Made by a program: the position numbers and the translations under genes | Shown here: in pieces, positions 1 to 12,436 of the stretch | Layout: each line of letters starts with the position of its first letter | Numbering within the stretch: position 1 is the stretch's first letter | DNA from: Paenibacillus sp. 1_12 | GTDB taxonomy: Bacteria; Bacillota; Bacilli; Paenibacillales; NBRC-103111 | NCBI RefSeq assembly: GCF_900114475.1 | Contig: NZ_FOTE01000014.1 | Coordinates: 1 to 64,000, forward strand | Direction of reading: 5' to 3' | Length of the DNA stretch: 64,000 nt | Notes under the pieces: generated by a model | Seen by the model: only the letters and a program-made list of their open reading frames with translations | Database searches by the model: none | What the model was told of the DNA's origin: nothing

Positions 1-43
1 GTTCATTCCCCATATATTCTCGATAGTATGATTAAAGCACAAA

Positions 44-87
44 AACCCGTAAGAGGTCACTTTTTTCAAGTGTCCATCTTACGGGTT
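44..87. repeat. Long imperfect hairpin
   Basis: AACCCGTAAGA at 44-54 pairs with TCTTACGGGTT at 77-87, and the stem continues inward through CACTT/AAGTG with one mismatch and a bulge around a 5-nt loop. Neither side has a clear T-run, so it may be a bidirectional terminator from outside the window or the leftover end of an IS3-like element. The sequence does not decide this. Confidence 0.5.
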
Positions 88-208
88 ACAGTTCAAGGGT
101 TAGTCCTCTTACAATTTCTCTATGTAATAAGCTCCTTAAGTACTTACCCCTATAAAAAAATCTAAACGATAAATAATTCCAAATATGATCTTGTTAATTG
201 AACAATGC

Positions 209-233
209 AAAAAAGACCCTAAAGTAGGGTCTT
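209..233 (-). terminator. Intrinsic terminator of the lipoprotein gene
   Basis: AAGACCCTA (213-221) and TAGGGTCTT (225-233) form a perfect 9-bp stem with a 3-nt loop. Read on the minus strand it is followed by a run of T, about 75 bp past the lipoprotein stop codon. Confidence 0.85.
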
Positions 234-306
234 GGTAACCAAAATATAAGCAGCACCTGCAGCTATTCGAGCTCCTGACACTTTAGTGTGCTTAGCTGCA
301 ATCTGC

Positions 307-972
307 TTATTTGGTTTTGGCTTGCAGCAATTCAACTAGCTGTTGGCCTATATTGCCACCTTGTCCTTGACCACCTTGAGGCCGCTGACCGCCTTGACCA
401 CTTTGACCGTTTGTGGGCTTGGTACCGCCTTTATTAGCTCCATCACCCTGTTGTCGCTGGCCTCCACCCTGCCCGGCTTGTCCTTCTGGTTGACCTCCAC
501 TTGGGGTGCCTTGACCTCCTGACTTACTGCCATCAGCTTTATTTCCTGTCTGGTCGCCTTGAGGTCGTTGGCCTCCTTGTCCGCTAGCTCTTTGCTTGTT
601 CTTGGCTTCAGCCTCCTCAATAAATTTCTTCTGATCGGCAGTCAGCGACGCTAACAGATTGGTTTGCGCATCTGTGCTCAGCTCGCTTTTGGTAACGGCC
701 TCCTGAACGACAGGCAGCATTTTTACCGCCTGATCCTTCGTAATTTCAAGTCCACTGGATTTATCCATCATGATAAGGGATTGAAACGTCATCATCATCG
801 TGCGTTGATTCGGATCTATTGTCCGAGGTGCGCCAGTCTGCTGCTTGGACTGGTCTCCTGCTGGAGCTGCACTTGCCGAATTAGATGCGCTTGGTGCCGC
901 CGTATTCGTCCCACATCCGCTTAATAGTAGGGCTGTTAATGCACATGCGGCTATCGTTTTTGCTGTATTCAT
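307..972 (-). CDS. Gly/Gln-rich lipoprotein of unknown function
   Basis: A 221-residue secreted lipoprotein. The N-terminus has a short signal peptide ending in the lipobox LSGC with the lipidated Cys at residue 20, so the protein should be anchored on the outer face of the membrane. Residues about 50-120 look folded and helical. From about residue 125 onward the chain is low-complexity, with repeated GGQ, RPQGD and GQGG blocks, and is probably disordered. The ATG at 970-972 follows GGTGG and AGGAG elements. It is a single-gene unit with its own terminator at 209-233. No enzymatic motif is visible. A role at the cell envelope is likely, but nothing more specific is supported. Confidence 0.75.
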   Translation of the reverse strand: MNTAKTIAACALTALLLSGCGTNTAAPSASNSASAAPAGDQSKQQTGAPRTIDPNQRTMMMTFQSLIMMDKSSGLEITKDQAVKMLPVVQEAVTKSELSTDAQTNLLASLTADQKKFIEEAEAKNKQRASGQGGQRPQGDQTGNKADGSKSGGQGTPSGGQPEGQAGQGGGQRQQGDGANKGGTKPTNGQSGQGGQRPQGGQGQGGNIGQQLVELLQAKTK

Positions 973-4294
<3,322 letters not shown>

Positions 4295-4300
4295 GTGGAT

Positions 4301-4341
4301 TGTGGATATGTGTGGATAAATTGTGGATAAAATGTGAATAA
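4301..4341 (-). promoter_or_regulatory. Cluster of four phased DnaA boxes
   Basis: Read on the minus strand, TTATCCACA occurs at 4311-4319 and 4322-4330, TTATTCACA at 4333-4341, and a one-mismatch ATATCCACA at 4301-4309. The starts are 10-11 bp apart, so all boxes face the same side of the helix and point the same way. The cluster begins six bases after the lacZ stop codon. Clusters of DnaA boxes outside oriC are known in Bacillus and in E. coli datA, where they titrate DnaA. No dnaA or dnaN gene is near, so this is unlikely to be oriC. Confidence 0.75.
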
Positions 4342-4353
4342 GTGATCGCCGAT

Positions 4354-4399
4354 AACAAAACGACAGCCCAAGGTATGATCCTGGAGCTGTCGTTTTGTT
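4354..4399 (+). terminator. Terminator hairpin after lacZ
   Basis: AACAAAACGACAGC (4354-4367) pairs perfectly with GCTGTCGTTTTGTT (4386-4399). The T-rich descending arm gives the usual terminator shape, and it would also function from the other strand. Confidence 0.8.
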
Positions 4400-4460
4400 G
4401 TTCTAGCCATTGCGCCCGTCTGGAAATAAGCCTGTTTATTTAAGAATACGCTACTTGTGC

Positions 4461-4510
4461 GGATCACCAAAGGTAGAAACCTGAGTCGGAGAAGCAGGTT
4501 TAGGTGATCC
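4461..4510 (+). promoter_or_regulatory. Unidentified hairpin element in the xpt leader region
   Basis: GGATCACC (4461-4468) pairs with GGTGATCC (4503-4510), and inside it AAACCTG (4477-4483) pairs with CAGGTTT (4495-4501). The two helices are separated by an asymmetric internal loop of eight bases opposite one base, and the loop is 11 nt. This resembles a small structured RNA, but it fits no riboswitch class I know. The TATAAT at 4555 lies downstream of it, so it may not belong to the main xpt transcript. Confidence 0.45.
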
Positions 4511-4662
4511 TGCAGCAAAAAGGAAATACGTTCAAGGATGTCGAATATTTTGAGTATAATATTGAAATAGATCATACCGGATCTTGGCAAGATAGGATTG
4601 CATATAGAGGAAAACGGACGTCGTATTCAGCCAAATTCATTTTCACGAGGAGGCGTATAGAA

Positions 4663-5235
4663 ATGAAAGCATTGCAGGATAAAATCAGACAGGATGGTAT
4701 CGTACTGAGCGATCAAGTATTAAAGGTCGATTCATTCCTGAACCATATGGTCGATCCACAGCTCATGCTGGAGGTTGGTCAGGAGTTTGTAAGGTGGTTT
4801 GAAGGGGTTACGTTCGATAAGGTACTTACACTGGAATCGTCCGGTATTGCGCCCGCAGTTATGACGGCCTTGACGCTGCAGGTGCCTTTAATATTCGCGC
4901 GCAAGCATAAGTCACTGACGCTTAAGGACGACCTTTATGTGGAAACGGTCTACTCCTTTACCAAGCAGGTGCATAATGAAATTACAATTTCCCGCAAATT
5001 TTTATCGCCAGGTGAGCGCATCTTGATCATTGATGATTTTTTAGCCTATGGCGAAGCGACCTTTGGAATGGCACGGATCATTGAGTCGGCAGGAGCAACG
5101 GTCGCAGGAGTCGGTATCGTGATCGAGAAATCCTTTCAAGATGGGGCACGTAAGCTGAAGGAAGCCGGATACCGCATAGAATCGCTGGCACGCATAGCGT
5201 CGCTGAGTGAAGAGAAAGTGACGTTTTTGCCATAA
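4663..5235 (+). CDS. xpt: Xanthine phosphoribosyltransferase
   Basis: A 190-residue enzyme, the usual Xpt length. It converts xanthine and PRPP to XMP in purine salvage, in the cytoplasm. The PRPP-binding loop [13 protein letters not shown] is at about residues 120-132, and the phosphoribosyltransferase hood LESSGIAPA is about 60 residues before it. The ATG at 4663 has GAGGAGG nine bases upstream; the open frame runs further upstream but has no supporting ribosome binding site. In Bacillus the gene is often controlled by a guanine riboswitch; that element is not visible here. The sensor kinase gene starts 13 bp downstream, so the two may be cotranscribed by chance of position. Confidence 0.92.
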   Translation: MKALQDKIRQDGIVLSDQVLKVDSFLNHMVDPQLMLEVGQEFVRWFEGVTFDKVLTLESSGIAPAVMTALTLQVPLIFARKHKSLTLKDDLYVETVYSFTKQVHNEITISRKFLSPGERILIIDDFLAYGEATFGMARIIESAGATVAGVGIVIEKSFQDGARKLKEAGYRIESLARIASLSEEKVTFLP

Positions 5236-5248
5236 ACGTGGTGGATGA

Positions 5249-6973
5249 ATGAGAAATTTAAAAATCAAGCATAAGCTGTTTATATTCATTTCACTCGGAG
5301 CGCTCTTGACCAGTCTGCTTGGGTGGCTGTTTGTTCAGCAGTCGCAAACATTGTATGAGCAGCTCATTTACCGTGAAACGGTCGATAAATTCCATTTATT
5401 TTCGCAGCGGATTGAAGAAAAATTCAAGGAAATCGATAAGCTATCGCTTTCTGTAATGGCGGATTCCGATGTTCAGCGGTATTTGCGAGTGATTAAAACC
5501 GAGCCGGATACGTACGAAGCGTTTGATGCGTCGAACAAATTGAAGCAAAAGCTGCTAACCTTCCATTTATACGATTATTCGGTCTCGTCCATTGTTATCA
5601 TCGACCGAAACTCCAATTCGCATAGTGTCGGGGTCAACGTGGATCGTATGAATTATGCGAATATGGATGGAATTCGTGAGCTTGCTTATGAGCAGAAAGG
5701 GGCCAGCATATGGGTCGGCGGGAAGCTGCAGGAGGATGCATTTTTTTCGGTGCGTGATATTAGAGAAATCCCTGAATTGAATTTACAGTCGCTGGGAACC
5801 TTGTTTATTCGTATTGAGGCTGACAAGGCGATTTACGGCTCACCTGAAGAAAGTACAAACTACGATTCTTCACTGATGATCGTATCGGGCAACGACATCA
5901 TATATCCCGGCAAAACCCGGCTGAAAATGTCCGATCTGCCTATAGACAAATCGAAAGACTACAGCGTCATCACGATTGACCACAATCCCTATCTGGCCGC
6001 GCAGTTTACACTTGGTTACACCGGCTGGACTTTTATTCACCTGATTCCTTACGGTTCGATTTTTAAAAATGTCATGATTATGAAAACGGTGCTGCTTGTT
6101 TTGTACGCAGTGATCTTGCTGCTGCTGCTGTGGAGCGGCCTGCGATTTTCAAAAAGCATTACCAAGCCGCTCGAAGCCTTGACTCAGAAAATGGTGAACG
6201 TGGAGAAAGGACAGTTTGCCATTGATAGAGCAGACTTTCCGGTGAACCGCGATGAGGTTGGCTTGTTGAACCATAATTTCGATAAAATGACCGAGAAGCT
6301 GGATAGGCTGATCAACGAGAATTATATTAAGCAAATTATGCTTAAAGAAGCAGAATATGAGACGCTGAAGGCACAGGTCAATCCGCATTTTTTGTATAAT
6401 ACGCTGGAATCGATCAATTGGCTGGCCAAAATCAACGGACAACCGGAGATTTCCGGTATGGTTAAAGCGCTTGGGGATATGATGCGGGCAGCGGTAAGCA
6501 AGAAGGAATTCGTCACGCTGCAGGAGGAAATAGCGAATCTGAACAATTATATTCACATCCAGCAGTTCCGCTTTGAGGAGCGGCTGGCGTGCCGTATTGA
6601 GATTTCGCCGCAGCTGTATGCCCTCTATATACCAAGCCTGATTTTGCAGCCCATCGTGGAAAATTGCCTTAAATACGGGATCGAGGCTGCGACGGACCGA
6701 TGTGATATTACGATTCACGCTGAAAAGCAGGAGCTGCCGGATCGCCTTGTTCTGACCATTCAGGATACGGGACCCGGCATGGATACGGAATATTTGGAAA
6801 AATTAAAGCACAATGAAACAACTGCAGCGGGCACAGGGATCGGCTTGCACAGCATTGACCAGCGTCTCAAATTATTGTTTGGCGACAGCAGTGGTATTGA
6901 TATTGAGACCGGACTCGAACACGGGACGATCATCCGTATCGCAATACCTTACCTGACCGATATCCCAATCTAA
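5249..6973 (+). CDS. YesM-like sensor histidine kinase
   Basis: A 574-residue membrane histidine kinase of the LytS/YesM type. There is one transmembrane helix at about residues 7-29, an extracellular sensor of the Cache type, a second helix at about 273-295, a HAMP domain, the His_kinase box with VNPHFLYNTLE (phosphorylated His about residue 380), and a HATPase_c domain with the N box ENCLKYG and glycine-rich loops DTGPGMD and GTGIGL. It passes phosphate to the response regulator encoded 19 bp downstream. YesM/YesN pairs usually control nearby carbohydrate uptake genes, which fits lacZ and the ABC importer here; the signal is unknown. Confidence 0.92.
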   Translation: MRNLKIKHKLFIFISLGALLTSLLGWLFVQQSQTLYEQLIYRETVDKFHLFSQRIEEKFKEIDKLSLSVMADSDVQRYLRVIKTEPDTYEAFDASNKLKQKLLTFHLYDYSVSSIVIIDRNSNSHSVGVNVDRMNYANMDGIRELAYEQKGASIWVGGKLQEDAFFSVRDIREIPELNLQSLGTLFIRIEADKAIYGSPEESTNYDSSLMIVSGNDIIYPGKTRLKMSDLPIDKSKDYSVITIDHNPYLAAQFTLGYTGWTFIHLIPYGSIFKNVMIMKTVLLVLYAVILLLLLWSGLRFSKSITKPLEALTQKMVNVEKGQFAIDRADFPVNRDEVGLLNHNFDKMTEKLDRLINENYIKQIMLKEAEYETLKAQVNPHFLYNTLESINWLAKINGQPEISGMVKALGDMMRAAVSKKEFVTLQEEIANLNNYIHIQQFRFEERLACRIEISPQLYALYIPSLILQPIVENCLKYGIEAATDRCDITIHAEKQELPDRLVLTIQDTGPGMDTEYLEKLKHNETTAAGTGIGLHSIDQRLKLLFGDSSGIDIETGLEHGTIIRIAIPYLTDIPI

Positions 6974-6992
6974 TCCATAATGAGGTGGACGT

Positions 6993-8552
6993 ATGAGCGA
7001 ATTCACGGTGTTTTTGGCAGATGATGAGCGGGTGATAAGAGAAGGTATTACGATGCTGATCCCTTGGCTGGAATTGGGGCTTCGGTTCGTGGGGTCTGCT
7101 CCTGACGGTGTCCGTGCTTATGAGGAGATTGTTCGCTTGCGGCCGAATCTGGTCATTACCGATATCAAGATGCCGAAGCTGAATGGACTTGAGCTGATTA
7201 AACGCGTCAAGAAGCAGCTGCCAGACACTCATTTTATCGTACTGTCCGGGTATGGTGAATTTGAATTTGCATCGCAGGCGATGCAGCACGGTGTCAGGCA
7301 CTACCTGCTGAAGCCGAGCAATGAACAGGAGATTGTTCATGTGCTGCGTGAGGTTATCCGGGAAATGGAGGATCAACAACAGCAGGGCAATCTGATCGCA
7401 TCCATGCAGCGGCAGTTAACGGAAGCGATGCCCAAGGTTCGGGAGCAGTTTTTGCGGGATTGTCTATTGAATCGAGTCTATGTCCAGCAGGAAATGGAGC
7501 AGTACAAGCAACTGCTGCAGCTTGATCATGAGCAGGTTCGGCTGATTTTATTTGAGCTGGAAAGCAGCTTTGAATATATCGAGCTGTACACGCTCAAGAC
7601 GATTTCTGAAGAGCAGGGAGAAGCAGGCCAGATTGTGCTGAGCACGATTGTCGGCAACCAGCTGCTGGTTTTGGTAGAGGACGGAGAGCTGTCTGCAGCT
7701 GTCGCCTTGACAAGCCGTATCCAGCAGTCGTTTTGGCAGCTGTATCCTTTAAATGTAACATTGGCAATTAGTGATGCGGGTCGAGTTGAGGACATTGCGA
7801 GGCTCTATAAAGAGGTACAAAAATATGTGAAGTATAAGTTTTATCTGGGTGAAAATGGGATTATCACAAGCGAATTTGACATGCATGCGCCATTGTCTTC
7901 CATAGAAACGGTAAGCTATGCCTACGACCCTATTGTAATGGCTGTAAAAATTGGTGAAGCAGAGGACGTTCGTAAGGAGCTGCAGGCTTTCTTTGACCAT
8001 TTGCATCAATCCCGTATTGAAATTAATGTGGCGATCAGCTTATGCATTGAGTTGATAACGGTCATTGTCAGAGAAACCTTATCGACACCGATGAACGAAC
8101 CTTTTAAAAAAATCGTGCCGATTTTAAGTATGTCTACACTGGGTGAAATTCACCATTACATTGAAAATCTCTCTCTGGCTACAGCTAGAGAGCATTTTGA
8201 GGCGTATTCGGATAAGAAGCATATGTTGATGACACGAATGACGCAGTTGATTCAGGAGCATTTGGCCAACGAGCAGCTGTCGCTGCAATGGCTTGCCAAA
8301 AACTTCTTTTTTATGAATGCGGACTATTTGGGTAAGTTATTTCGCAAAGAAATGAATGATAAATTTTCTCCGTATATCACGAGACTCAGAATTGAACGGG
8401 CCAAAGCCTTAATTACGGAAAAACCAGATATCAAAATGTATGAGGTCGCTGAACAGTCGGGTTTTGGCAGTGACCAGCAATATTTTGGGAATGTGTTTAA
8501 AAGACATACGGGTCAATCTCCTCTGGAATTTAAGAAAACGATCAATCGCTAA
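6993..8552 (+). CDS. YesN-like response regulator, AraC-type
   Basis: A 519-residue regulator. The receiver domain occupies residues 1-125, with acidic pair DD near the N-terminus, phosphoacceptor Asp about residue 57 in VITDIKMP, and the conserved Lys in LLKP. A long middle region with no named fold is followed by an AraC/XylS helix-turn-helix at about residues 420-519, ending in FKRHTGQSPLEFKK. It is the partner of the upstream YesM-like kinase and probably activates sugar genes in the neighbourhood. ATG 6993 follows a GAGGTGG ribosome binding site. Confidence 0.93.
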   Translation: MSEFTVFLADDERVIREGITMLIPWLELGLRFVGSAPDGVRAYEEIVRLRPNLVITDIKMPKLNGLELIKRVKKQLPDTHFIVLSGYGEFEFASQAMQHGVRHYLLKPSNEQEIVHVLREVIREMEDQQQQGNLIASMQRQLTEAMPKVREQFLRDCLLNRVYVQQEMEQYKQLLQLDHEQVRLILFELESSFEYIELYTLKTISEEQGEAGQIVLSTIVGNQLLVLVEDGELSAAVALTSRIQQSFWQLYPLNVTLAISDAGRVEDIARLYKEVQKYVKYKFYLGENGIITSEFDMHAPLSSIETVSYAYDPIVMAVKIGEAEDVRKELQAFFDHLHQSRIEINVAISLCIELITVIVRETLSTPMNEPFKKIVPILSMSTLGEIHHYIENLSLATAREHFEAYSDKKHMLMTRMTQLIQEHLANEQLSLQWLAKNFFFMNADYLGKLFRKEMNDKFSPYITRLRIERAKALITEKPDIKMYEVAEQSGFGSDQQYFGNVFKRHTGQSPLEFKKTINR

Positions 8553-8714
8553 GCAGCGAGCATAGAAATACCCTCTCCGATCTTATCCTGTATAAACACT
8601 GTTTTTCACAAAAAAGTATCCGTTTTTTACATACCTTTTTGGACTTAAAGGGAGTAAGATTAAATTAATTCCTACTATCCCCATAAGATTATGGAGCGAG
8701 GAGCAGAATCAACG

Positions 8715-9899
8715 ATGACCAAACCTAAATTATCGGATAGCTTCATCCGCAATGAGCGGGAAGCGAAGATTGCCGAGCGAGCCGATCAACTGGCAGTGAA
8801 GCTGGCCGAAAGAGCACCCAAGCATGATGAAGAGGGCTCGTTCCCATTTGAAAATTTTGCAGATTTACAGCAGGCCGGATATTTGAAGCTGACCGTGCCC
8901 AAGCAGTACGGGGGAGATGAAATTTCCTTGTACGAATTGGTGCTGGCCCAGGAGAGATTGGCCCGTGGAGACGGATCGACCGCATTGGCTGTCGGCTGGC
9001 ATATGGGTACGATGCTTCAATATCGGAATACCCGGCCTTGGCCTGAAGCGTTATATGAATGGTTTTGCAGAGAGGTTGTACAAAACGGGGCGATGATCAA
9101 TCACTTTGCCAGTGAGCGTGCCACCGGCAGTCCAAGCAGAGGCGGAAAGCCCGAAACGACTGCAGTAAAGACGCCAGACGGTTGGCTGATTAATGGCAGG
9201 AAAACATTCAGTACCTTAAGTCCGATCCTCGAACACTTCACGGTATCCGCCAGCATTGCAGATACGAATGAGGTCGGTGAGTTTTTTGTTTGCAAGACTA
9301 CAGGAGTCAGCATAGAGGAGACGTGGGATACGCTCGGCATGAGGGCGACAGGCAGTCATGATCTGATCCTGCAGGATGTGTTTGTCCCTGACGACAAGCT
9401 GATCAGCAGATCGGGTTCAGTACCGGACAAGAAACGGATTGATGATGGCAACGGCTGGCTGCTGCACATTCCCGCCTGCTACATAGGCATAGCCCATGCT
9501 GCGCGTGATTTTGCCATCCAGTTTGCCCGCACCTACAGGCCAAACAGCTTGCCGGGACCGATCTCTGAGCTGCCGAATATTCAGCAGCAAATCGGGCAGA
9601 TCGAAGTGGACCTGATTACGGCGCGCACGCTGCTGTATACGGTAGCTGACCGTTGGGATCAGCAGCCTGAAGGACGTATTGCTTTGAAGCCGGATTTGGG
9701 TTTAGCCAAGTACGTCGCAACGAACCATGCCTTGCGGATAGTCGATCAGGCCATGCGGATTGTTGGGGGAACCAGCTTGTCACGCAGGCTGCCCCTGGAA
9801 AGAATGTACCGCGACGTTCGCGCCGGGCTGCATAATCCGCCGATGGACGATGTTGTCATACGCAACCTGGCGCAGCGCGCTCTGCTGGAAGAAAGCTAG
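8715..9899 (+). CDS. Acyl-CoA dehydrogenase-like flavoprotein
   Basis: A 394-residue member of the acyl-CoA dehydrogenase fold, resembling B. subtilis YdbM and the DszC/SfnB flavin-monooxygenase branch. The N-terminal helical domain, the middle beta domain ([11 protein letters not shown] and [18 protein letters not shown]) and the C-terminal helical domain are all present. FAD is the expected cofactor. I could not assign a catalytic Glu, so dehydrogenase versus monooxygenase activity is open. ATG 8715 is preferred because GAGGAG lies 11 bases upstream; an in-frame ATG at 8691 lacks one. It lies between the two-component system and the sugar transporter, an odd place for a fatty-acid or sulfonate enzyme. 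Confidence 0.8.
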   Translation: MTKPKLSDSFIRNEREAKIAERADQLAVKLAERAPKHDEEGSFPFENFADLQQAGYLKLTVPKQYGGDEISLYELVLAQERLARGDGSTALAVGWHMGTMLQYRNTRPWPEALYEWFCREVVQNGAMINHFASERATGSPSRGGKPETTAVKTPDGWLINGRKTFSTLSPILEHFTVSASIADTNEVGEFFVCKTTGVSIEETWDTLGMRATGSHDLILQDVFVPDDKLISRSGSVPDKKRIDDGNGWLLHIPACYIGIAHAARDFAIQFARTYRPNSLPGPISELPNIQQQIGQIEVDLITARTLLYTVADRWDQQPEGRIALKPDLGLAKYVATNHALRIVDQAMRIVGGTSLSRRLPLERMYRDVRAGLHNPPMDDVVIRNLAQRALLEES

Positions 9900-10041
9900 A
9901 AGGCTGTTCGACGAGTAGGTTTGAGTAAATCGGAATCCCTTCAGGTGTATGCCGCTAAAGGGAATAGCGAAATATCTCCACTGGCTGTACTTCGTTGGGC
10001 AGAGTTCATGACTTACCAATATAGAAAAGGGATGTGTATGT

Positions 10042-11391
10042 ATGCGTAAATCGATGAAAATTAAATTTACCTCCGCCTTGCTGATCTTAGCTGCACTTAC
10101 AGGCTGCTCGCAGCCATCGGCGACTAGTACACCTGCAGTTGGCGGTAAACCCGCGGAACCCGCAACAGCGACTACACCGGCAGCAGCCAAGAAAGACCCT
10201 GTGACCCTGCGGATTACTTACTGGGCAGGCTCGCAAATGACCGTAGATAAAACCAATGCGGTTGTGGAGCTGTTCCAGAAAGCCTATCCGCATATCAAAG
10301 TCGAGTCCGAGTATTACGCGGGCGATGCCTATTGGGATAAGCTGAACGTGCAGGCCGCTTCCAACAGCATGCCGGACGTGGTGCGGATGGATTACTCGAA
10401 GATCACGAATTATGTTAACAAAAGTTTATTGCTGCCATTGGACGACTACATCCAGAAGAAAACGATCAACATGACTGGAGTCAATCCGATTCATATCGAC
10501 GGCGCCAAATTTAACGGTAAAGTATACGGCATTAACATCGGTAATAATGCACTCGTATCATTTTATGATCCTGATGTTTTTGCCAAAGCCGGTGTAACAC
10601 CGCCAACCCCCAATTATACTTGGGAGCAGTATGAGAAGGATTTGAGAACCTTCAAGGATAAGCTGGGCATTTATGGCGATACGCATATGAGTCAAACCCA
10701 ATTTGCGGTGTGGCTCAGACAGCAAGGCAAAAAAATGTACAACACCGCCCAGGATGGACTTGGCTACGATGACGACAAAGTGTTCGTCGACTTCTTCGAG
10801 CAGCAGCTTCGCTGGCAGAAGGAGGGTCTGATCTCCCCGCTTGGTGTTGAGTTGGAAGTGAGAGGTCTTGAGGATGGTCCGTTTCCTAAAGGACAGGCGG
10901 CATTCGGCAGCTTAGGCTATTGGAGCAACCACGTTGACATTATGGAAACGCAGCTGAAGAAAAAGGTAGGTATGGCGATGTATCCGGGCTCCGGAGACGG
11001 CAAGGGCATGTACATTAAGCCGTCGTTCTTCCAATCGATTGCCAAAAGCTCCAAGCATCCTGAAGAAGCGGCTTTGTTCATTGAATTTTTTACGAATAAT
11101 ATTGATGCTGCCAAATCGTTGAATGCCTATTTCGGAATGCCGTACCACCCTGCCGTGCTTGAAGGAATGAAGAGCTCTTTCTCGGATACGCAGAAGAGAG
11201 TTGCCGAATACCTCGCGACCGTTGAGAAATATTCGAGCTTGATTGATCCTCCCGATCCGACAGCTGCTGTAGAGGTAGGCAAAATCTTCAAAAACGTCAG
11301 TGACGAAATCTTCTTTGAGAAAACGACCCCTAAACAAGGTGCGGAGAAATTTAGAAAAGAAGCGAACGCTATTTTGGCGAAAAAGAAATAA
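10042..11391 (+). CDS. Sugar ABC transporter substrate-binding lipoprotein
   Basis: A 449-residue extracellular solute-binding protein of the carbohydrate family 1 (MalE/MsmE type). The signal peptide ends in lipobox LTGC with Cys at residue 22, followed by an Ala/Pro/Thr-rich linker that tethers it to the membrane. The mature part has the expected two-lobed pattern, starting LRITYWAG. It delivers an oligosaccharide to the two permeases encoded next. A perfect stem-loop at 11464-11490 separates it from the permease genes, as is usual where the binding protein is made in excess. The substrate is unknown; galactosides are suggested only by lacZ nearby. Confidence 0.9.
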   Translation: MRKSMKIKFTSALLILAALTGCSQPSATSTPAVGGKPAEPATATTPAAAKKDPVTLRITYWAGSQMTVDKTNAVVELFQKAYPHIKVESEYYAGDAYWDKLNVQAASNSMPDVVRMDYSKITNYVNKSLLLPLDDYIQKKTINMTGVNPIHIDGAKFNGKVYGINIGNNALVSFYDPDVFAKAGVTPPTPNYTWEQYEKDLRTFKDKLGIYGDTHMSQTQFAVWLRQQGKKMYNTAQDGLGYDDDKVFVDFFEQQLRWQKEGLISPLGVELEVRGLEDGPFPKGQAAFGSLGYWSNHVDIMETQLKKKVGMAMYPGSGDGKGMYIKPSFFQSIAKSSKHPEEAALFIEFFTNNIDAAKSLNAYFGMPYHPAVLEGMKSSFSDTQKRVAEYLATVEKYSSLIDPPDPTAAVEVGKIFKNVSDEIFFEKTTPKQGAEKFRKEANAILAKKK

Positions 11392-11463
11392 GCACGTAAG
11401 CGGAATCCTGTGAAGGGTACCCGAACACATAAGTTACAAGTAAGCAAATGTAAGACAATGTGA

Positions 11464-11490
11464 AGAGATAAGCGCGGTTAGCTTATCTCT
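11464..11490 (+). terminator. Attenuator stem-loop between binding protein and permeases
   Basis: AGAGATAAGC (11464-11473) and GCTTATCTCT (11481-11490) form a perfect 10-bp stem with a 7-nt loop, followed by TTTAT. It probably lets part of the transcripts end here or protects the binding-protein mRNA. Confidence 0.7.
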
Positions 11491-11521
11491 TTATGTCTAG
11501 TAGAAGCGAGGTGTGCGCAAG

Positions 11522-12433
11522 TTGAAGGTCCTACCCAAAAAACGTTGGTGGAGTTCGGATAACATATCGGGGTATGTGTTTATTTCTCCGTGGCTGTTCG
11601 GTTTTCTTGTGTTTTCGCTCCTGCCTATTCTGGCTTCGTTATACTTGGCCTTTACGAAATATGATATTTTATCCGATCCGGAGTGGGTGGGCTTCGATAA
11701 TTTTACAGAGATGTTTACCGCAGATCCGAGGTATTGGAAGTCGGTACAGGCAACGCTCATTTTCGTATTTGTCGCAGTACCGCTGCGCCTGTGCTTTGCA
11801 TTGGTGATCGCGATGCTGTTGAATACGAAGCTGAAGCTGCTCGGTTTTTTTCGGGCCGCCTACTATTTGCCTACCTTGATCGGGGGCAGTGTGGCGGTAG
11901 CTGTGATGTGGCGTCAGCTGTTCGGGGCTGCGGGAGCGTTCAATTCGTTCCTGACGGCGATATTCGGAATTACCGCCAAAATATCCTGGATCACCCAGCC
12001 GTCCACGGCGCTGATGACCCTGGTGCTTTTGTCCGTATGGCAATTCGGATCATCGATGCTCATCTTTCTGGCTGGTCTCAAGCAGGTTCCAGCTGAGCTG
12101 TATGAAGCAGCTACGGTGGACGGGGCGGGAGGCTGGCAGAAGTTTAAACGCATTACGCTGCCGCTCTTGACTCCGGTTATTTTTTTCAATTTGGTGATGG
12201 GTGTCATTAATGGCTTCAAGGTTTTTACCGAAGGTATGATTGTGACCGGAGGAGGACCGCTGGATACGACCTTATTTTATGCGTTGTACTTGTACGAGAA
12301 GTCGTTCCGTTATTATGAAATGGGCTATGGCTCGGCGATGGCGTGGGTGCTGCTGCTGACGATTGGTTTTCTGACGGCGCTCCTGTTTGCCAGCTCCAAA
12401 AAATGGGTCTATTACGAATCGAAGGGGGACTAA
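11522..12433 (+). CDS. Sugar ABC transporter permease, MalF-type
   Basis: A 303-residue inner-membrane permease with about six transmembrane helices and the EAA loop EAATVDGAGGWQKFKRITLPLL that contacts the ATPase. An open frame begins at GTG 11513, but GAGG at 11508-11511 is correctly spaced only for the TTG at 11522, which I take as the start. It is the first of two permeases of the importer. Confidence 0.88.
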   Translation: MKVLPKKRWWSSDNISGYVFISPWLFGFLVFSLLPILASLYLAFTKYDILSDPEWVGFDNFTEMFTADPRYWKSVQATLIFVFVAVPLRLCFALVIAMLLNTKLKLLGFFRAAYYLPTLIGGSVAVAVMWRQLFGAAGAFNSFLTAIFGITAKISWITQPSTALMTLVLLSVWQFGSSMLIFLAGLKQVPAELYEAATVDGAGGWQKFKRITLPLLTPVIFFNLVMGVINGFKVFTEGMIVTGGGPLDTTLFYALYLYEKSFRYYEMGYGSAMAWVLLLTIGFLTALLFASSKKWVYYESKGD

Positions 12434-12436
12434 AGG

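Larger units (their letters stand above)
1..306. other. Gene-free left edge with two hairpins
   Basis: No gene is seen here. The stretch holds a long imperfect hairpin at 44-87 and, at 209-233, the terminator of the lipoprotein gene on the minus strand. The rest is AT-rich, with stops in all frames. Confidence 0.6.
4295..4662. other. Intergenic region lacZ-xpt: DnaA boxes, terminator, leader element
   Basis: This 368-bp region contains a DnaA-box cluster (4301-4341), a terminator hairpin (4354-4399), an unidentified folded element (4461-4510), a TATAAT -10-like hexamer at 4555-4560 with only a weak -35, and the xpt ribosome binding site GAGGAGG at 4647-4653. No purine riboswitch consensus was recognised. 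Confidence 0.6.

Noticed and set aside
4461-4510. Guanine riboswitch because GGTAGAAAC occurs here
   Set aside because: It is the reverse complement of the consensus GTTTCTACC and lies in a different fold; the required loops and flanking helices are absent on both strands.
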